In this document: piece after piece, positions 50,190 to 59,778 of the stretch
Numbering within the stretch: position 1 is the first letter of the stretch
Layout of the letters: every line of letters starts with the position of its first letter
NCBI GenBank assembly: GCA_018241125.1
Contig: JAFEEL010000044.1
Location: 62,001-126,000 of the forward strand
From: Pseudomonadota bacterium
Lineage (GTDB): Bacteria > Pseudomonadota > Gammaproteobacteria > Xanthomonadales > Xanthomonadaceae
DNA: 64,000 nucleotides
Reading direction: 5' to 3'
Position numbers and translations under genes: made by a program
The notes under the pieces: model-generated
The model's database searches: none
What the model was told of the DNA's origin: nothing
What the model saw: the letters and a program-made list of their open reading frames with translations, nothing else

Positions 50190-51748
50190 CCGTTCCCGAT
50201 TCCCCACCAGAGGCCATCGCTGCGCTGGCGGTTCAGCCGTCGTCGTCGCCTAGACAGCGCCGGCCACGTCGCCAGCGGCGCTCAAAGGTCGTGCCGGCAC
50301 GCCCGCGCTTGAGTGCTGCCGATTGGGTGCTGGTGGCCGTCGTCGCTACCATCGCGGTATGGCTGGGCTGGCGTGTGCTGACGCTGGGCATGGCCGATGC
50401 CAACGTAGACGACGATCCCCAGCAGGCGCTTGCCTGGCGCGCAGACGATCCGGATGCGATGGTCAATGTGTCGGCGCAGGATTTTGCGAATCACGATTAC
50501 GATGGTTCTTGGCGTTTTGCTTTGGCAGCCGTGCGTGCCTACCCCTTGCAAGGCCGCGCATACAGCTTGCTCGCGCAGAATGCCGATTTTTTTCATCGCA
50601 CGGATGAGGCGTTGCGTTACTACACCATCGCCCATCGCTTGGCTCCGCGGGACTTGCCGACACTGTTGTATTTGAGCAATTCCGATCTGCGTCAAGGCAA
50701 GCTCGAGGCCGGGTTCGATCAACTGGATCAGGTTCTGTTGATGTACCCGGATTTGTTGGGGCGCATCCTGCCTTCTCTGGTGATGGTGGCGCAGTCGGGC
50801 CCGGCGCAGGATCAATTGGGACGTCTGTTGCGCGCGCGGCCACGCTGGCGGGTGGCATTTCTCTCGCTGCTGGCATCGTCGGGCCCGAACTCCATGGGCG
50901 CCGATCCTGCTGCCGTGGATCGCATCTTCGGGATGCGTGGTTCCAACGATCCGCTGCCCGAGTACCCCCCGCCGGTGCCGGGAACTCCGCAACCGCTCGA
51001 CGCCGATGTCCCAACTGGTTTTACCGAGGCCGACTTGCTGATCAATCGGCAACTGGCCGACGGTCGCTGGCAGGTTGCCCGCGACACGTGGTTGGCGAGC
51101 CTGTCCAAAGGGGAGCGTGCGGTCGCTGCGCTGTTGTTCGATGGCAACTTCGTATTCGTGCCGGACTACCGCGCGATCCCGTGGCTGGGCCTGACGACCA
51201 AAGGATTCGGTTGGCAACTTCCCACCGGAGGCTCCGGATACGATGCATCGATCGGGCCACGTTGGCGCGGTGCCGACCAAAACGGTTTGAAGGTGATATT
51301 CAATGGCCTGCCGGTGGACTATCAGCCGGTACAGCAACTGGTGGTGCTGGCGCCGGGGCATTATCGCGTGTCCGGCATGGGGCAGGCCAGCGGCATGACC
51401 AACGACGTCGGGCTGCGGTGGACAGTCGCTTGCGCCCAGGACAACAATCAGCAATTCCGTCAAGAACCGGAAGTCGTGCTCACGCACTCCAAGCCGTTCA
51501 TGGGAGAAATGCCATACGGGCCGTTCGCTTTCGAGTTCGATGTCCCGGCGCCTGGCGGCACCGTCACCATCGACGGCACGCCAACGCGCGTGGCCAGCGG
51601 CTGCCCGGCGCAGTGGCTCAGACTCGATCTGGGCGATGGCTTGTACAAAGGGATTCCCATGCAGGGTGGCGTCGTTTTCGACCACCTCGCCATCACGTCG
51701 ATGGCTACCCCCCCGATGGTCACTCAACCTGTATCCACCCACTTGTAA
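50186..51748 (+). CDS. Membrane-anchored TPR-like protein of the polysaccharide operon
   Basis: 520 residues from the ATG at 50186, overlapping the previous stop by 4 bp. A basic N-terminus (SSPRQRRPRRQRRSKVVPAR) precedes a single membrane helix (VLVAVVATIAVWLGWRVLTL). Residues 90-230 look like TPRs (ALRYYTIAHRLAPRDLPTLL and LEAGFDQLDQVLLMYPDL). The C-terminal 250 residues are beta-rich (FGWQLPTGGSGYDASIGPRW, VLAPGHYRVSGMGQASGM), recalling a carbohydrate-binding or jelly-roll fold. I do not recognise the family. Probably periplasmic and acting with the Wzc/J-domain proteins. Confidence 0.75.
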   Translation: MTVPDSPPEAIAALAVQPSSSPRQRRPRRQRRSKVVPARPRLSAADWVLVAVVATIAVWLGWRVLTLGMADANVDDDPQQALAWRADDPDAMVNVSAQDFANHDYDGSWRFALAAVRAYPLQGRAYSLLAQNADFFHRTDEALRYYTIAHRLAPRDLPTLLYLSNSDLRQGKLEAGFDQLDQVLLMYPDLLGRILPSLVMVAQSGPAQDQLGRLLRARPRWRVAFLSLLASSGPNSMGADPAAVDRIFGMRGSNDPLPEYPPPVPGTPQPLDADVPTGFTEADLLINRQLADGRWQVARDTWLASLSKGERAVAALLFDGNFVFVPDYRAIPWLGLTTKGFGWQLPTGGSGYDASIGPRWRGADQNGLKVIFNGLPVDYQPVQQLVVLAPGHYRVSGMGQASGMTNDVGLRWTVACAQDNNQQFRQEPEVVLTHSKPFMGEMPYGPFAFEFDVPAPGGTVTIDGTPTRVASGCPAQWLRLDLGDGLYKGIPMQGGVVFDHLAITSMATPPMVTQPVSTHL

Positions 51749-51810
51749 TTGACGGGTACGTGCGCTAGCATCCGTCTCGTCCCGCATCAGCCACGCACGG
51801 AGTTCAAGTC

Positions 51811-52176
51811 ATGAAAGCATTTTTGGCAGTTGTACTCGTTTCGGCACTCGCTGCCACCAATGCGATGGCGGCGACGGCATCCACTGCAACCAGCGCCGCC
51901 CCGGCGACGATGGGGCAGGCGAACACGTTCTCCTTGGGCGCCGCGCCTGCCACCCATGCGGCCCAGCCTGCGCAGTACGCGCAAGCAGTGGGCTCGCAGT
52001 CTTGCAAGGACAGCCAAGGCAAGGAAGTGCCATGCTCTGGAAACGGCGAGTCCGGCGGTGGCATCAGCAGTGGTGTCGCGGCGGGCCTGATTGGTGTTGG
52101 CTTGGTGGGTCTTGCCATTGGCATGAGCCACAATTCCAACAAGCCGCTCACGGATCACTCACTCAGCCGTCCATGA
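51811..52176 (+). CDS. Small secreted protein of unknown function
   Basis: 121 residues. MKAFLAVVLVSALAATNAMA is a signal peptide. The mature part is A/Q/S-rich with two cysteines (SQSCKDSQGKEVPCSGNG) that could form a disulfide, then a glycine-rich hydrophobic helix (GVAAGLIGVGLVGLAIGM) that may anchor it. It resembles the short glycine-zipper proteins found in several exopolysaccharide clusters, but I cannot name a family. A terminator follows at 52195. Confidence 0.75.
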   Translation: MKAFLAVVLVSALAATNAMAATASTATSAAPATMGQANTFSLGAAPATHAAQPAQYAQAVGSQSCKDSQGKEVPCSGNGESGGGISSGVAAGLIGVGLVGLAIGMSHNSNKPLTDHSLSRP

Positions 52177-52194
52177 GGACTTGTCAGTTTGTCG

Positions 52195-52227
52195 AAAAGG
52201 CCGCGCTTGGCGCGGCCTTTTTGTTTT
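52195..52227 (+). terminator. Rho-independent terminator inside the polysaccharide locus
   Basis: AAAGGCCGCG and CGCGGCCTTT pair across CTTGG, followed by TTGTTTT. It lies 18 bp after the small secreted protein gene and 35 bp before the polymerase gene. This would attenuate read-through unless an RfaH-type factor overrides it. Confidence 0.88.
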
Positions 52228-52261
52228 AGTGGACTTCGTAACGTACCAGCCGGCGGGTGAC

Positions 52262-53806
52262 ATGGCCAGATCGCGGCACCATCGAAACAGTCGAACGCAC
52301 CGCGAAGGCGATGTAACTCCTTTCTGGCAAGATCCGGCTGGGGTCAGGCCAGCGACCTTCGTGCTCAGTGCGGTCATGCTAGTTGCCGCCCTGCTGCTGG
52401 GAGGAGGGGCGAGTTGGTTGGGCGACACCTCAGTGCAACTCCTCTGCCTTCCGTTGCTGGTGCTGGCCGCGGTCGAGTGGCAGCAGCAGCGATGGGCGGC
52501 GAGTGATTGGGCGCCGCTCGCCCTGCTCACCGGCATCGTCTTGTTGGGTGCGGTGCAACTGGCACCGCTTTCGCCGGGTTTCTGGGTCAGTCTGCCGGGG
52601 CGCTCGCAACTGCTTGTCGATATGCACGCGGTCGGGCAAACCCCGGCGTGGTATGCGTTGAGCCTCGATCCGTTTGCCACCGAACGCGCGTTGCAAGGGC
52701 TTCTTCCGGTGGTAGCCCTGTTGTTCGCGACGCGGTGGATGTCCGAGCGGCAACTGCGTGTCATGTTGATGGTGTTGTTCGCTACGACGTTGTTCCTCGT
52801 CGCGTTCGGTGTCTCGCAAAAATCGGCACCCGCCAGCGATGTCGTAGCCACCGTCAACGAGACGATCGCGCGAAACAATCTGGTGCTGAACACACTCGGT
52901 GACCAAGGGCCTTCGACGGCACCCGCGGTACCCGATTTCGGATTCGGCGTGTACTCCAACCGCAACCACTTCGCCACCCTGCTGGCGCTGTCGATTCCTC
53001 TTGCCTTTGCGGGAGCGCTGGCCGCATGGAGTCGCCGTCGGAAGGATGGCAAGCCCGGGCTGCCCGCGCTGAGCGTGGCGTACTTGCTCGTCCTTGGCGG
53101 CTTGCTGGCGGGCATTCTGGAGACGCGTTCACGCGCCGGGTTCTTGTTGGGCGCTGCGGTGTTGGTGGCGGCGCTGGCGATGCTGCGTGGCATGGGACTG
53201 AAGCGCAAACTGGTCTGGGGCATCGTCGCCGGGGTGGTGGTCGCGGGTTCTGCGGCGGTACTGATTGCCGGTTCCGACACGCTGACGCGCTTCGACCAAA
53301 GTGCTGGCCCCGACCTGCGTTGGAAGCTCCATGCCACGACCTTGGATGCAGCCAAGCACTTCGGCGCACTCGGCTCAGGGCTTGGCACTTTCGTCGAAGC
53401 CTATCAGCAAGTGCCCCCGCGGGAAGGGATCCTGCCGGCATACGTCAACCACGCGCACGGCGACTATCACGAAGTTTGGCTCGAAGCAGGATGGCCCGGA
53501 ATGCTGTTGGTGATGGGCTTCCTGGGCTGGTACCTGTATGCCAGCGCTCGCGTGTGGCTGCGTTCGGGTTCGGCTGCGTCCGATTTGCCAGCACGTGCAG
53601 CCAGCATCGCGATCGCCGTGGTTCTGGTGCACGGCTACATGGAATATCCGTTGCGCAAGTCCGCCATATTGGCCGCGATGGGGTTGTTGTGCGGATTGCT
53701 GCAAGCCGGTGCGCAGCGCAATTTGTCGGTAGCCGCAATGAGTGAAATCCAGCCACAGGCGCGTGATGGGGCACTGCTCCCCGGGGGGAAGGTGGAAGCG
53801 CCCTGA
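52262..53806 (+). CDS. O-antigen ligase/polymerase family membrane protein (Wzy_C)
   Basis: 514 residues from the ATG at 52262. About ten to twelve hydrophobic segments are separated by a long periplasmic loop before GVYSNRNHFATLLALSIPLA and followed by YVNHAHGDYHEVWLEAGWPG, where the conserved H and E of the Wzy_C/WaaL family sit. It either polymerises repeat units or transfers the finished glycan. Its start has no strong Shine-Dalgarno; the GGTGAC before ATG is weak. It is separated from the secreted-protein gene by a terminator, so may have its own promoter. Confidence 0.9.
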   Translation: MARSRHHRNSRTHREGDVTPFWQDPAGVRPATFVLSAVMLVAALLLGGGASWLGDTSVQLLCLPLLVLAAVEWQQQRWAASDWAPLALLTGIVLLGAVQLAPLSPGFWVSLPGRSQLLVDMHAVGQTPAWYALSLDPFATERALQGLLPVVALLFATRWMSERQLRVMLMVLFATTLFLVAFGVSQKSAPASDVVATVNETIARNNLVLNTLGDQGPSTAPAVPDFGFGVYSNRNHFATLLALSIPLAFAGALAAWSRRRKDGKPGLPALSVAYLLVLGGLLAGILETRSRAGFLLGAAVLVAALAMLRGMGLKRKLVWGIVAGVVVAGSAAVLIAGSDTLTRFDQSAGPDLRWKLHATTLDAAKHFGALGSGLGTFVEAYQQVPPREGILPAYVNHAHGDYHEVWLEAGWPGMLLVMGFLGWYLYASARVWLRSGSAASDLPARAASIAIAVVLVHGYMEYPLRKSAILAAMGLLCGLLQAGAQRNLSVAAMSEIQPQARDGALLPGGKVEAP

Positions 53807-53893
53807 TCGGTCACAAGTCCATTGCTGCCGCTTGTCTTTTCAATTGACTGGGGCTAATTTACTGACCATGTTCAAACCTTGAACGAGCTGGTC

Positions 53894-54238
53894 ATGTCGC
53901 CGACCGTCGATGAACTTGGCGTGATTCTGTTGCGCCGCCTCGCGGATCAACCGCAGGCGACCCAGCGCGAACTGGCGCATGAAACTGGCGTGTCGCTTGG
54001 CAAGCTCAACTACGCGCTGCGTGCCCTGGTCGACAGGGGCTGGGTCAAGGCCGGGAACTTTCGTCGCAGCAGCAACAAGCTCGGTTACGTCTACCTCTTG
54101 ACCGCGCACGGGATCGAAGCCAAGAGTCGACTCGCACGCGACTTCCTTGCCCGCAAGATGGACGAATACGACGCCCTGCGCAACCAAATCGAAACGCTGC
54201 GCCGCGAAGTGCAAGACGAAGCCGATGCGGGCGATTGA
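53894..54238 (+). CDS. EPS-associated MarR-family transcriptional regulator
   Basis: 114 residues from the ATG at 53894 (a TTG at 53879 is possible). A winged helix is clear: LRRLADQPQATQRELAHETG, VSLGKLNYALRALVDRGWVK and AGNFRRSSNKLGYVYLLTAHG. The C-terminus is a helix (DEYDALRNQIETLRREVQDE). It matches the MarR-like family found next to exopolysaccharide and RfaH-like genes, which probably controls the cluster. The rfaH-like gene begins 14 bp before its stop. Confidence 0.9.
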   Translation: MSPTVDELGVILLRRLADQPQATQRELAHETGVSLGKLNYALRALVDRGWVKAGNFRRSSNKLGYVYLLTAHGIEAKSRLARDFLARKMDEYDALRNQIETLRREVQDEADAGD

Positions 54239-54782
54239 CGTGCTGTCGACCTCTGCGTCCATCGCCCACTGGTACTGCGTGCGCAGCAAACCGCGCGCCG
54301 AGACGCTGGCCGTCGAACACTTGCAACGGCAGGGATACGAGTGTTTCCTGCCGCGGATTGCGCGCCGCTCGGTGTTGGCGCGACTGGGTCGACCGCGTGC
54401 AGTGATTGAGCCGCTGTTTCCGCGTTACCTGTTCGTGCGGGCCGACCCGAACGTGCAAAGCCTGGCCGCGATTCGTTCCACCCGCGGGGCGGTCGGGCTG
54501 GTGCGTTTTGCTGGGGAACCGGCGCGTGTCGCTGACGATCTCATCAAGCGTCTGCGCCGCGACGCCGACGCGCAGGGCGTGATCGTGCGGTCGGTCCCGG
54601 ATTTTCAACGCGGCGATGCAGTTCGTGTGTTGGATGGCCCGTTTGCGGGGTTGCGTGGCGTGTACGCGCAGCCGCGCGGCGAAGATCGGGCCGTGGTGTT
54701 GTTGCAATTGCTCGGTGGACAACAGCGTGTTTTGCTCAATGCGACGGTGTTGCAGGGTGTCGGAGCCGCTCGCGCTGCCTGA
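54225..54782 (+). CDS. NusG paralogue, RfaH-like transcription antiterminator
   Basis: 185 residues from the ATG at 54225. The NGN domain (WYCVRSKPRAETLAVEHLQR, QGYECFLPRIAR, PLFPRYLFVRADP) is the specialised NusG type, and the C-terminal KOW domain is VPDFQRGDAVRVLDGPFAGL. RfaH-like proteins load on RNA polymerase paused at an ops element and stop Rho-dependent and intrinsic termination. Strikingly, a perfect ops sequence lies 62 bp after its stop (54845-54858). It overlaps the MarR gene by 14 bp. Its target is probably the sugar genes from 55597 onward. Confidence 0.92.
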   Translation: MRAIDVLSTSASIAHWYCVRSKPRAETLAVEHLQRQGYECFLPRIARRSVLARLGRPRAVIEPLFPRYLFVRADPNVQSLAAIRSTRGAVGLVRFAGEPARVADDLIKRLRRDADAQGVIVRSVPDFQRGDAVRVLDGPFAGLRGVYAQPRGEDRAVVLLQLLGGQQRVLLNATVLQGVGAARAA

Positions 54783-54844
54783 GCCGGGTGCCGTTCCGTC
54801 ACAATCCAATCACGGCCCGACGGACGCTGCCGATGCAACCGTAG

Positions 54845-54858
54845 GGCGGTAGCGTGCT
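54845..54858 (+). promoter_or_regulatory. ops element (RfaH recruitment site)
   Basis: GGCGGTAGCGTGCT is identical to the enterobacterial ops core (GGCGGTAG-N2-T, usually GGCGGTAGCGTGC). It lies on the coding strand between the RfaH-like gene and the downstream sugar genes. ops works when transcribed, so RNA reading through from the upstream genes, or from a promoter in 54783-54844, would carry it. Confidence 0.85.
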
Positions 54859-54904
54859 GCTGCAGGATGCGGTGGATGGGCGGTTGTAGCAATTTTGCAC
54901 GAAT

Positions 54905-54917
54905 TGCGGAGAATATG
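54905..54917 (+). promoter_or_regulatory. Second TGCGGAGAATATG motif
   Basis: Exact copy of the 13-mer at 44730-44742, here 40 bp before the antitoxin start and 47 bp after the ops element. GAATAT could be a -10 box. It may mark a second promoter for the distal polysaccharide genes. Confidence 0.45.
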
Positions 54918-54924
54918 ACCACGA

Positions 54925-54934
54925 ATCATATGAT
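54925..54934. promoter_or_regulatory. ATCATATGAT palindrome, candidate antitoxin operator
   Basis: A perfect 10-bp palindrome 23 bp before the antitoxin start. Phd-type antitoxins bind such short palindromes to repress their own operon. Inferred from position only. Confidence 0.35.
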
Positions 54935-54957
54935 CCTAACCAACTTATGGTCGTGTT

Positions 54958-55191
54958 ATGGAAACCGAGATTTCCAAGTCCCAATTCGAGGCTCGCGTGC
55001 TGGAAATCTTTCGCCGCGTGGAAATGACCGGCGAGTCGGTAGTGGTGACCGATCATGGGACACCGTCCGTCGTCGTGCGCAAGTATGTGGCACCGCGCAC
55101 TTGCGTCCGCGATCGCCTGAAGGGTTCCGTCCTGCGCTTCGAAGCGCCGTTCGAGCCGGTGGCCGACGATGCGTGGGAAGCGCTCGGGTGA
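54958..55191 (+). CDS. Type II antitoxin, Phd/YefM-like, in the polysaccharide locus
   Basis: 77 residues. METEISKSQFEARVLEIFRR, then GESVVVTDHGTPSVVVRKY is the Phd-type N-terminal fold; the tail (RFEAPFEPVADDAWEALG) is the toxin-neutralising arm. A stop codon overlaps the toxin GTG start (GTGA). Located right after the ops element, at the head of the sugar-synthesis genes. A palindrome (54925-54934) may be its operator. Family good, exact type uncertain. Confidence 0.82.
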   Translation: METEISKSQFEARVLEIFRRVEMTGESVVVTDHGTPSVVVRKYVAPRTCVRDRLKGSVLRFEAPFEPVADDAWEALG

Positions 55192-55586
55192 TCGTGCTCG
55201 ACACTCATGCGCTCATCTGGTGGGCCAGCCAGGATACGCAGTTGTCGGCGGCGGCGAAAAAGGTGATTGAGGATGAATTGGCCGACGGCGGGACGGTGGT
55301 GGTATCTGCAATCAGCGCGTGGGAGCTGGCACAACTCGTCGATCGCGGCAGGATCGCATTGGCCATGGATCTCGATGAATGGATGCGAGCCGTCGAGAGT
55401 ATCGACGGCGTCTGGGTGGTGCCGTTGTCGGCACAGACCGCCATCCAGTCGGTCAACCTGCCGGGTGAGTTCCACAAAGATCCTGCTGATCGGAAGATCG
55501 TCGCGCTGGCGCGTGAGCGCAACGCCGTGCTGGTGACGGGGGACGAGAAAATTCAACGATACCCACATGTGAAATGGACGTGGTGA
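55188..55586 (+). CDS. Type II toxin, PIN domain, in the polysaccharide locus
   Basis: 132 residues from a GTG at 55188 overlapping the antitoxin stop (GTGA). IVLDTHALIWWASQD carries the first PIN aspartate; the glutamate is in SAISAWELAQLV, and the later aspartates in HKDPADRKIVALA and LVTGDEKIQRY. This WWAS/WELA pattern matches the VapC-like group that pairs with Phd antitoxins. It ends 10 bp before the epimerase gene and may be co-transcribed with it, so it could stabilise the variable sugar region. Confidence 0.9.
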   Translation: MIVLDTHALIWWASQDTQLSAAAKKVIEDELADGGTVVVSAISAWELAQLVDRGRIALAMDLDEWMRAVESIDGVWVVPLSAQTAIQSVNLPGEFHKDPADRKIVALARERNAVLVTGDEKIQRYPHVKWTW

Positions 55587-55596
55587 GGAAACCAAA

Positions 55597-56610
55597 GTGA
55601 AAGTGCTCGTCACCGGCACCGCCGGATTCATTGGTTCGCATCTGGCCATGCGCCTGCTCGCGCGTGGCGATGAGGTGGTCGGCATCGACAACCTCAACGA
55701 TTACTACGACGTGGGCTTGAAGAAGGCGCGGTTGGCGCGTTTCGCCGACGATCCGCGCTACACCCACGTCGCGGCGGATCTGGCTGACCGCCCCGCCATT
55801 GAACACGTGTTCGCAACGTACAAACCTGCGCGCGTGGTGAATCTGGCCGCGCAGGCCGGCGTGCGCTACGCCGCGCTCAATCCGCACGTGTACGTGACCA
55901 GCAACGTCACCGGCTTCCTGCACATTCTCGAAGGTTGCCGCCACCACGGCGTCGAGCACTTGGTATTCGCATCGACCAGTTCGGTGTACGGCGCCAACGG
56001 CGCGATGCCGTTCTCAGAGCACCAGTCCACCGAACATCCGTTGACATTGTACGCGGCCAGCAAGAAGGCCAACGAGATGATGGCGCACGGCTACGCGCAC
56101 TTGTATGGCATACCGTGCACTGGCCTGCGCTTTTTCACCGTGTACGGGCCGTGGGGCCGGCCGGACATGTCGCCGATGCTGTTCGCCAACGCGATATTGG
56201 CTGGTGAGCCGATCAAGGTGTTCAACCACGGCCACCACACTCGCAGCTTTACTTACATCGACGACATCGTGGAAGGGGTGGTTCGCGTCCTCGATACCGT
56301 TCCGGAAAAGGTTGCCACCTGGGACGCCGTGTGTCCGGATCCCGCCACCAGCGGCGTTGCTCCGTACCGAATCTACAATATCGGGCACGAACGGCCGGTC
56401 GAGCTGCTCCACTTCATCGAGCTCTTGGAGCAGGCATTTGGACGCAAGGCTCGGATGGAGATGCTGCCGCTGCAGCTTGGCGACGTGCCAGACACCCAGG
56501 CAGACGTGGCCGAGTTGATCCATGCAATCGACTTTGCGCCCCAGGTGTCGATCGAGGACGGCGTGAATCGCTTCGCCCGATGGTACAATGACCGTTTTAC
56601 TTCGACTTGA
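55597..56610 (+). CDS. NAD-dependent epimerase, UDP-glucuronate 4-epimerase-like
   Basis: 337 residues. Rossmann motif GTAGFIGSH at 7-15, catalytic S127-T128-S129 (FASTSSVYG), Y152 and K156 (LYAASKKANE). The length and the segments LNDYYDVGLKKARL and FFTVYGPWGRPDMSPMLFA fit UDP-glucuronate 4-epimerases (CapI/LpsL), which make UDP-galacturonate. An extended SDR; cytoplasmic. It is the first sugar enzyme after the ops element and the toxin-antitoxin pair. Its stop lies 19 bp before the dehydrogenase start. Confidence 0.9.
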   Translation: MKVLVTGTAGFIGSHLAMRLLARGDEVVGIDNLNDYYDVGLKKARLARFADDPRYTHVAADLADRPAIEHVFATYKPARVVNLAAQAGVRYAALNPHVYVTSNVTGFLHILEGCRHHGVEHLVFASTSSVYGANGAMPFSEHQSTEHPLTLYAASKKANEMMAHGYAHLYGIPCTGLRFFTVYGPWGRPDMSPMLFANAILAGEPIKVFNHGHHTRSFTYIDDIVEGVVRVLDTVPEKVATWDAVCPDPATSGVAPYRIYNIGHERPVELLHFIELLEQAFGRKARMEMLPLQLGDVPDTQADVAELIHAIDFAPQVSIEDGVNRFARWYNDRFTST

Positions 56611-56629
56611 CCCATCTCAAGGAAAGAGG

Positions 56630-59480
<2,851 letters not shown>

Positions 59481-59482
59481 TC

Positions 59483-59776
59483 ATGCAAGTCGAAGCCATT
59501 TTCAGGCAGGGGCGGCTGGAGCTGTTGCAGCCCTTGCGCCTCAAGCACGACGGCGTACGCGTGGTCGTGACAGTGCCGGCCGAAGAAGTCGATACCAACA
59601 ACCCATACGGTCTTTCGGACGAGGTGGTCGCGCAAGCCAGAACGACAGCCGAACGCATGGCTGCCTTGCTCGATGCGCCATTGCCGCCGGACGACGAATT
59701 GCCGGAACTGACGGAAAAGCAACTCGAGCGCATGGCCGCTTTTGAATTGCGCGATGAAGTCAAGAGGATGCGTTGA
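59483..59776 (+). CDS. Putative antitoxin (DUF104-like) between wbpD and the PIN-WbpE gene
   Basis: 97 residues from the ATG at 59483, directly after the wbpD stop. MQVEAIFRQGRLELLQPLRL, then HDGVRVVVTVPAEEV is the short beta-strand opening of DUF104/VapB-like antitoxins. The rest is charged and helical (DDELPELTEKQLERMAAFEL). Its stop precedes the PIN start by 2 bp. It should bind and neutralise the PIN domain that follows. Assignment rests on the N-terminal pattern and position. Confidence 0.75.
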   Translation: MQVEAIFRQGRLELLQPLRLKHDGVRVVVTVPAEEVDTNNPYGLSDEVVAQARTTAERMAALLDAPLPPDDELPELTEKQLERMAAFELRDEVKRMR

Positions 59777-59778
59777 CG

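Noticed and set aside
54895-54912. TTTTGCACGAATTGC as a sigma-54 promoter
   Set aside because: Spacing between the GC and TTGC elements is two bases too short, and the GG of the -24 box is missing.
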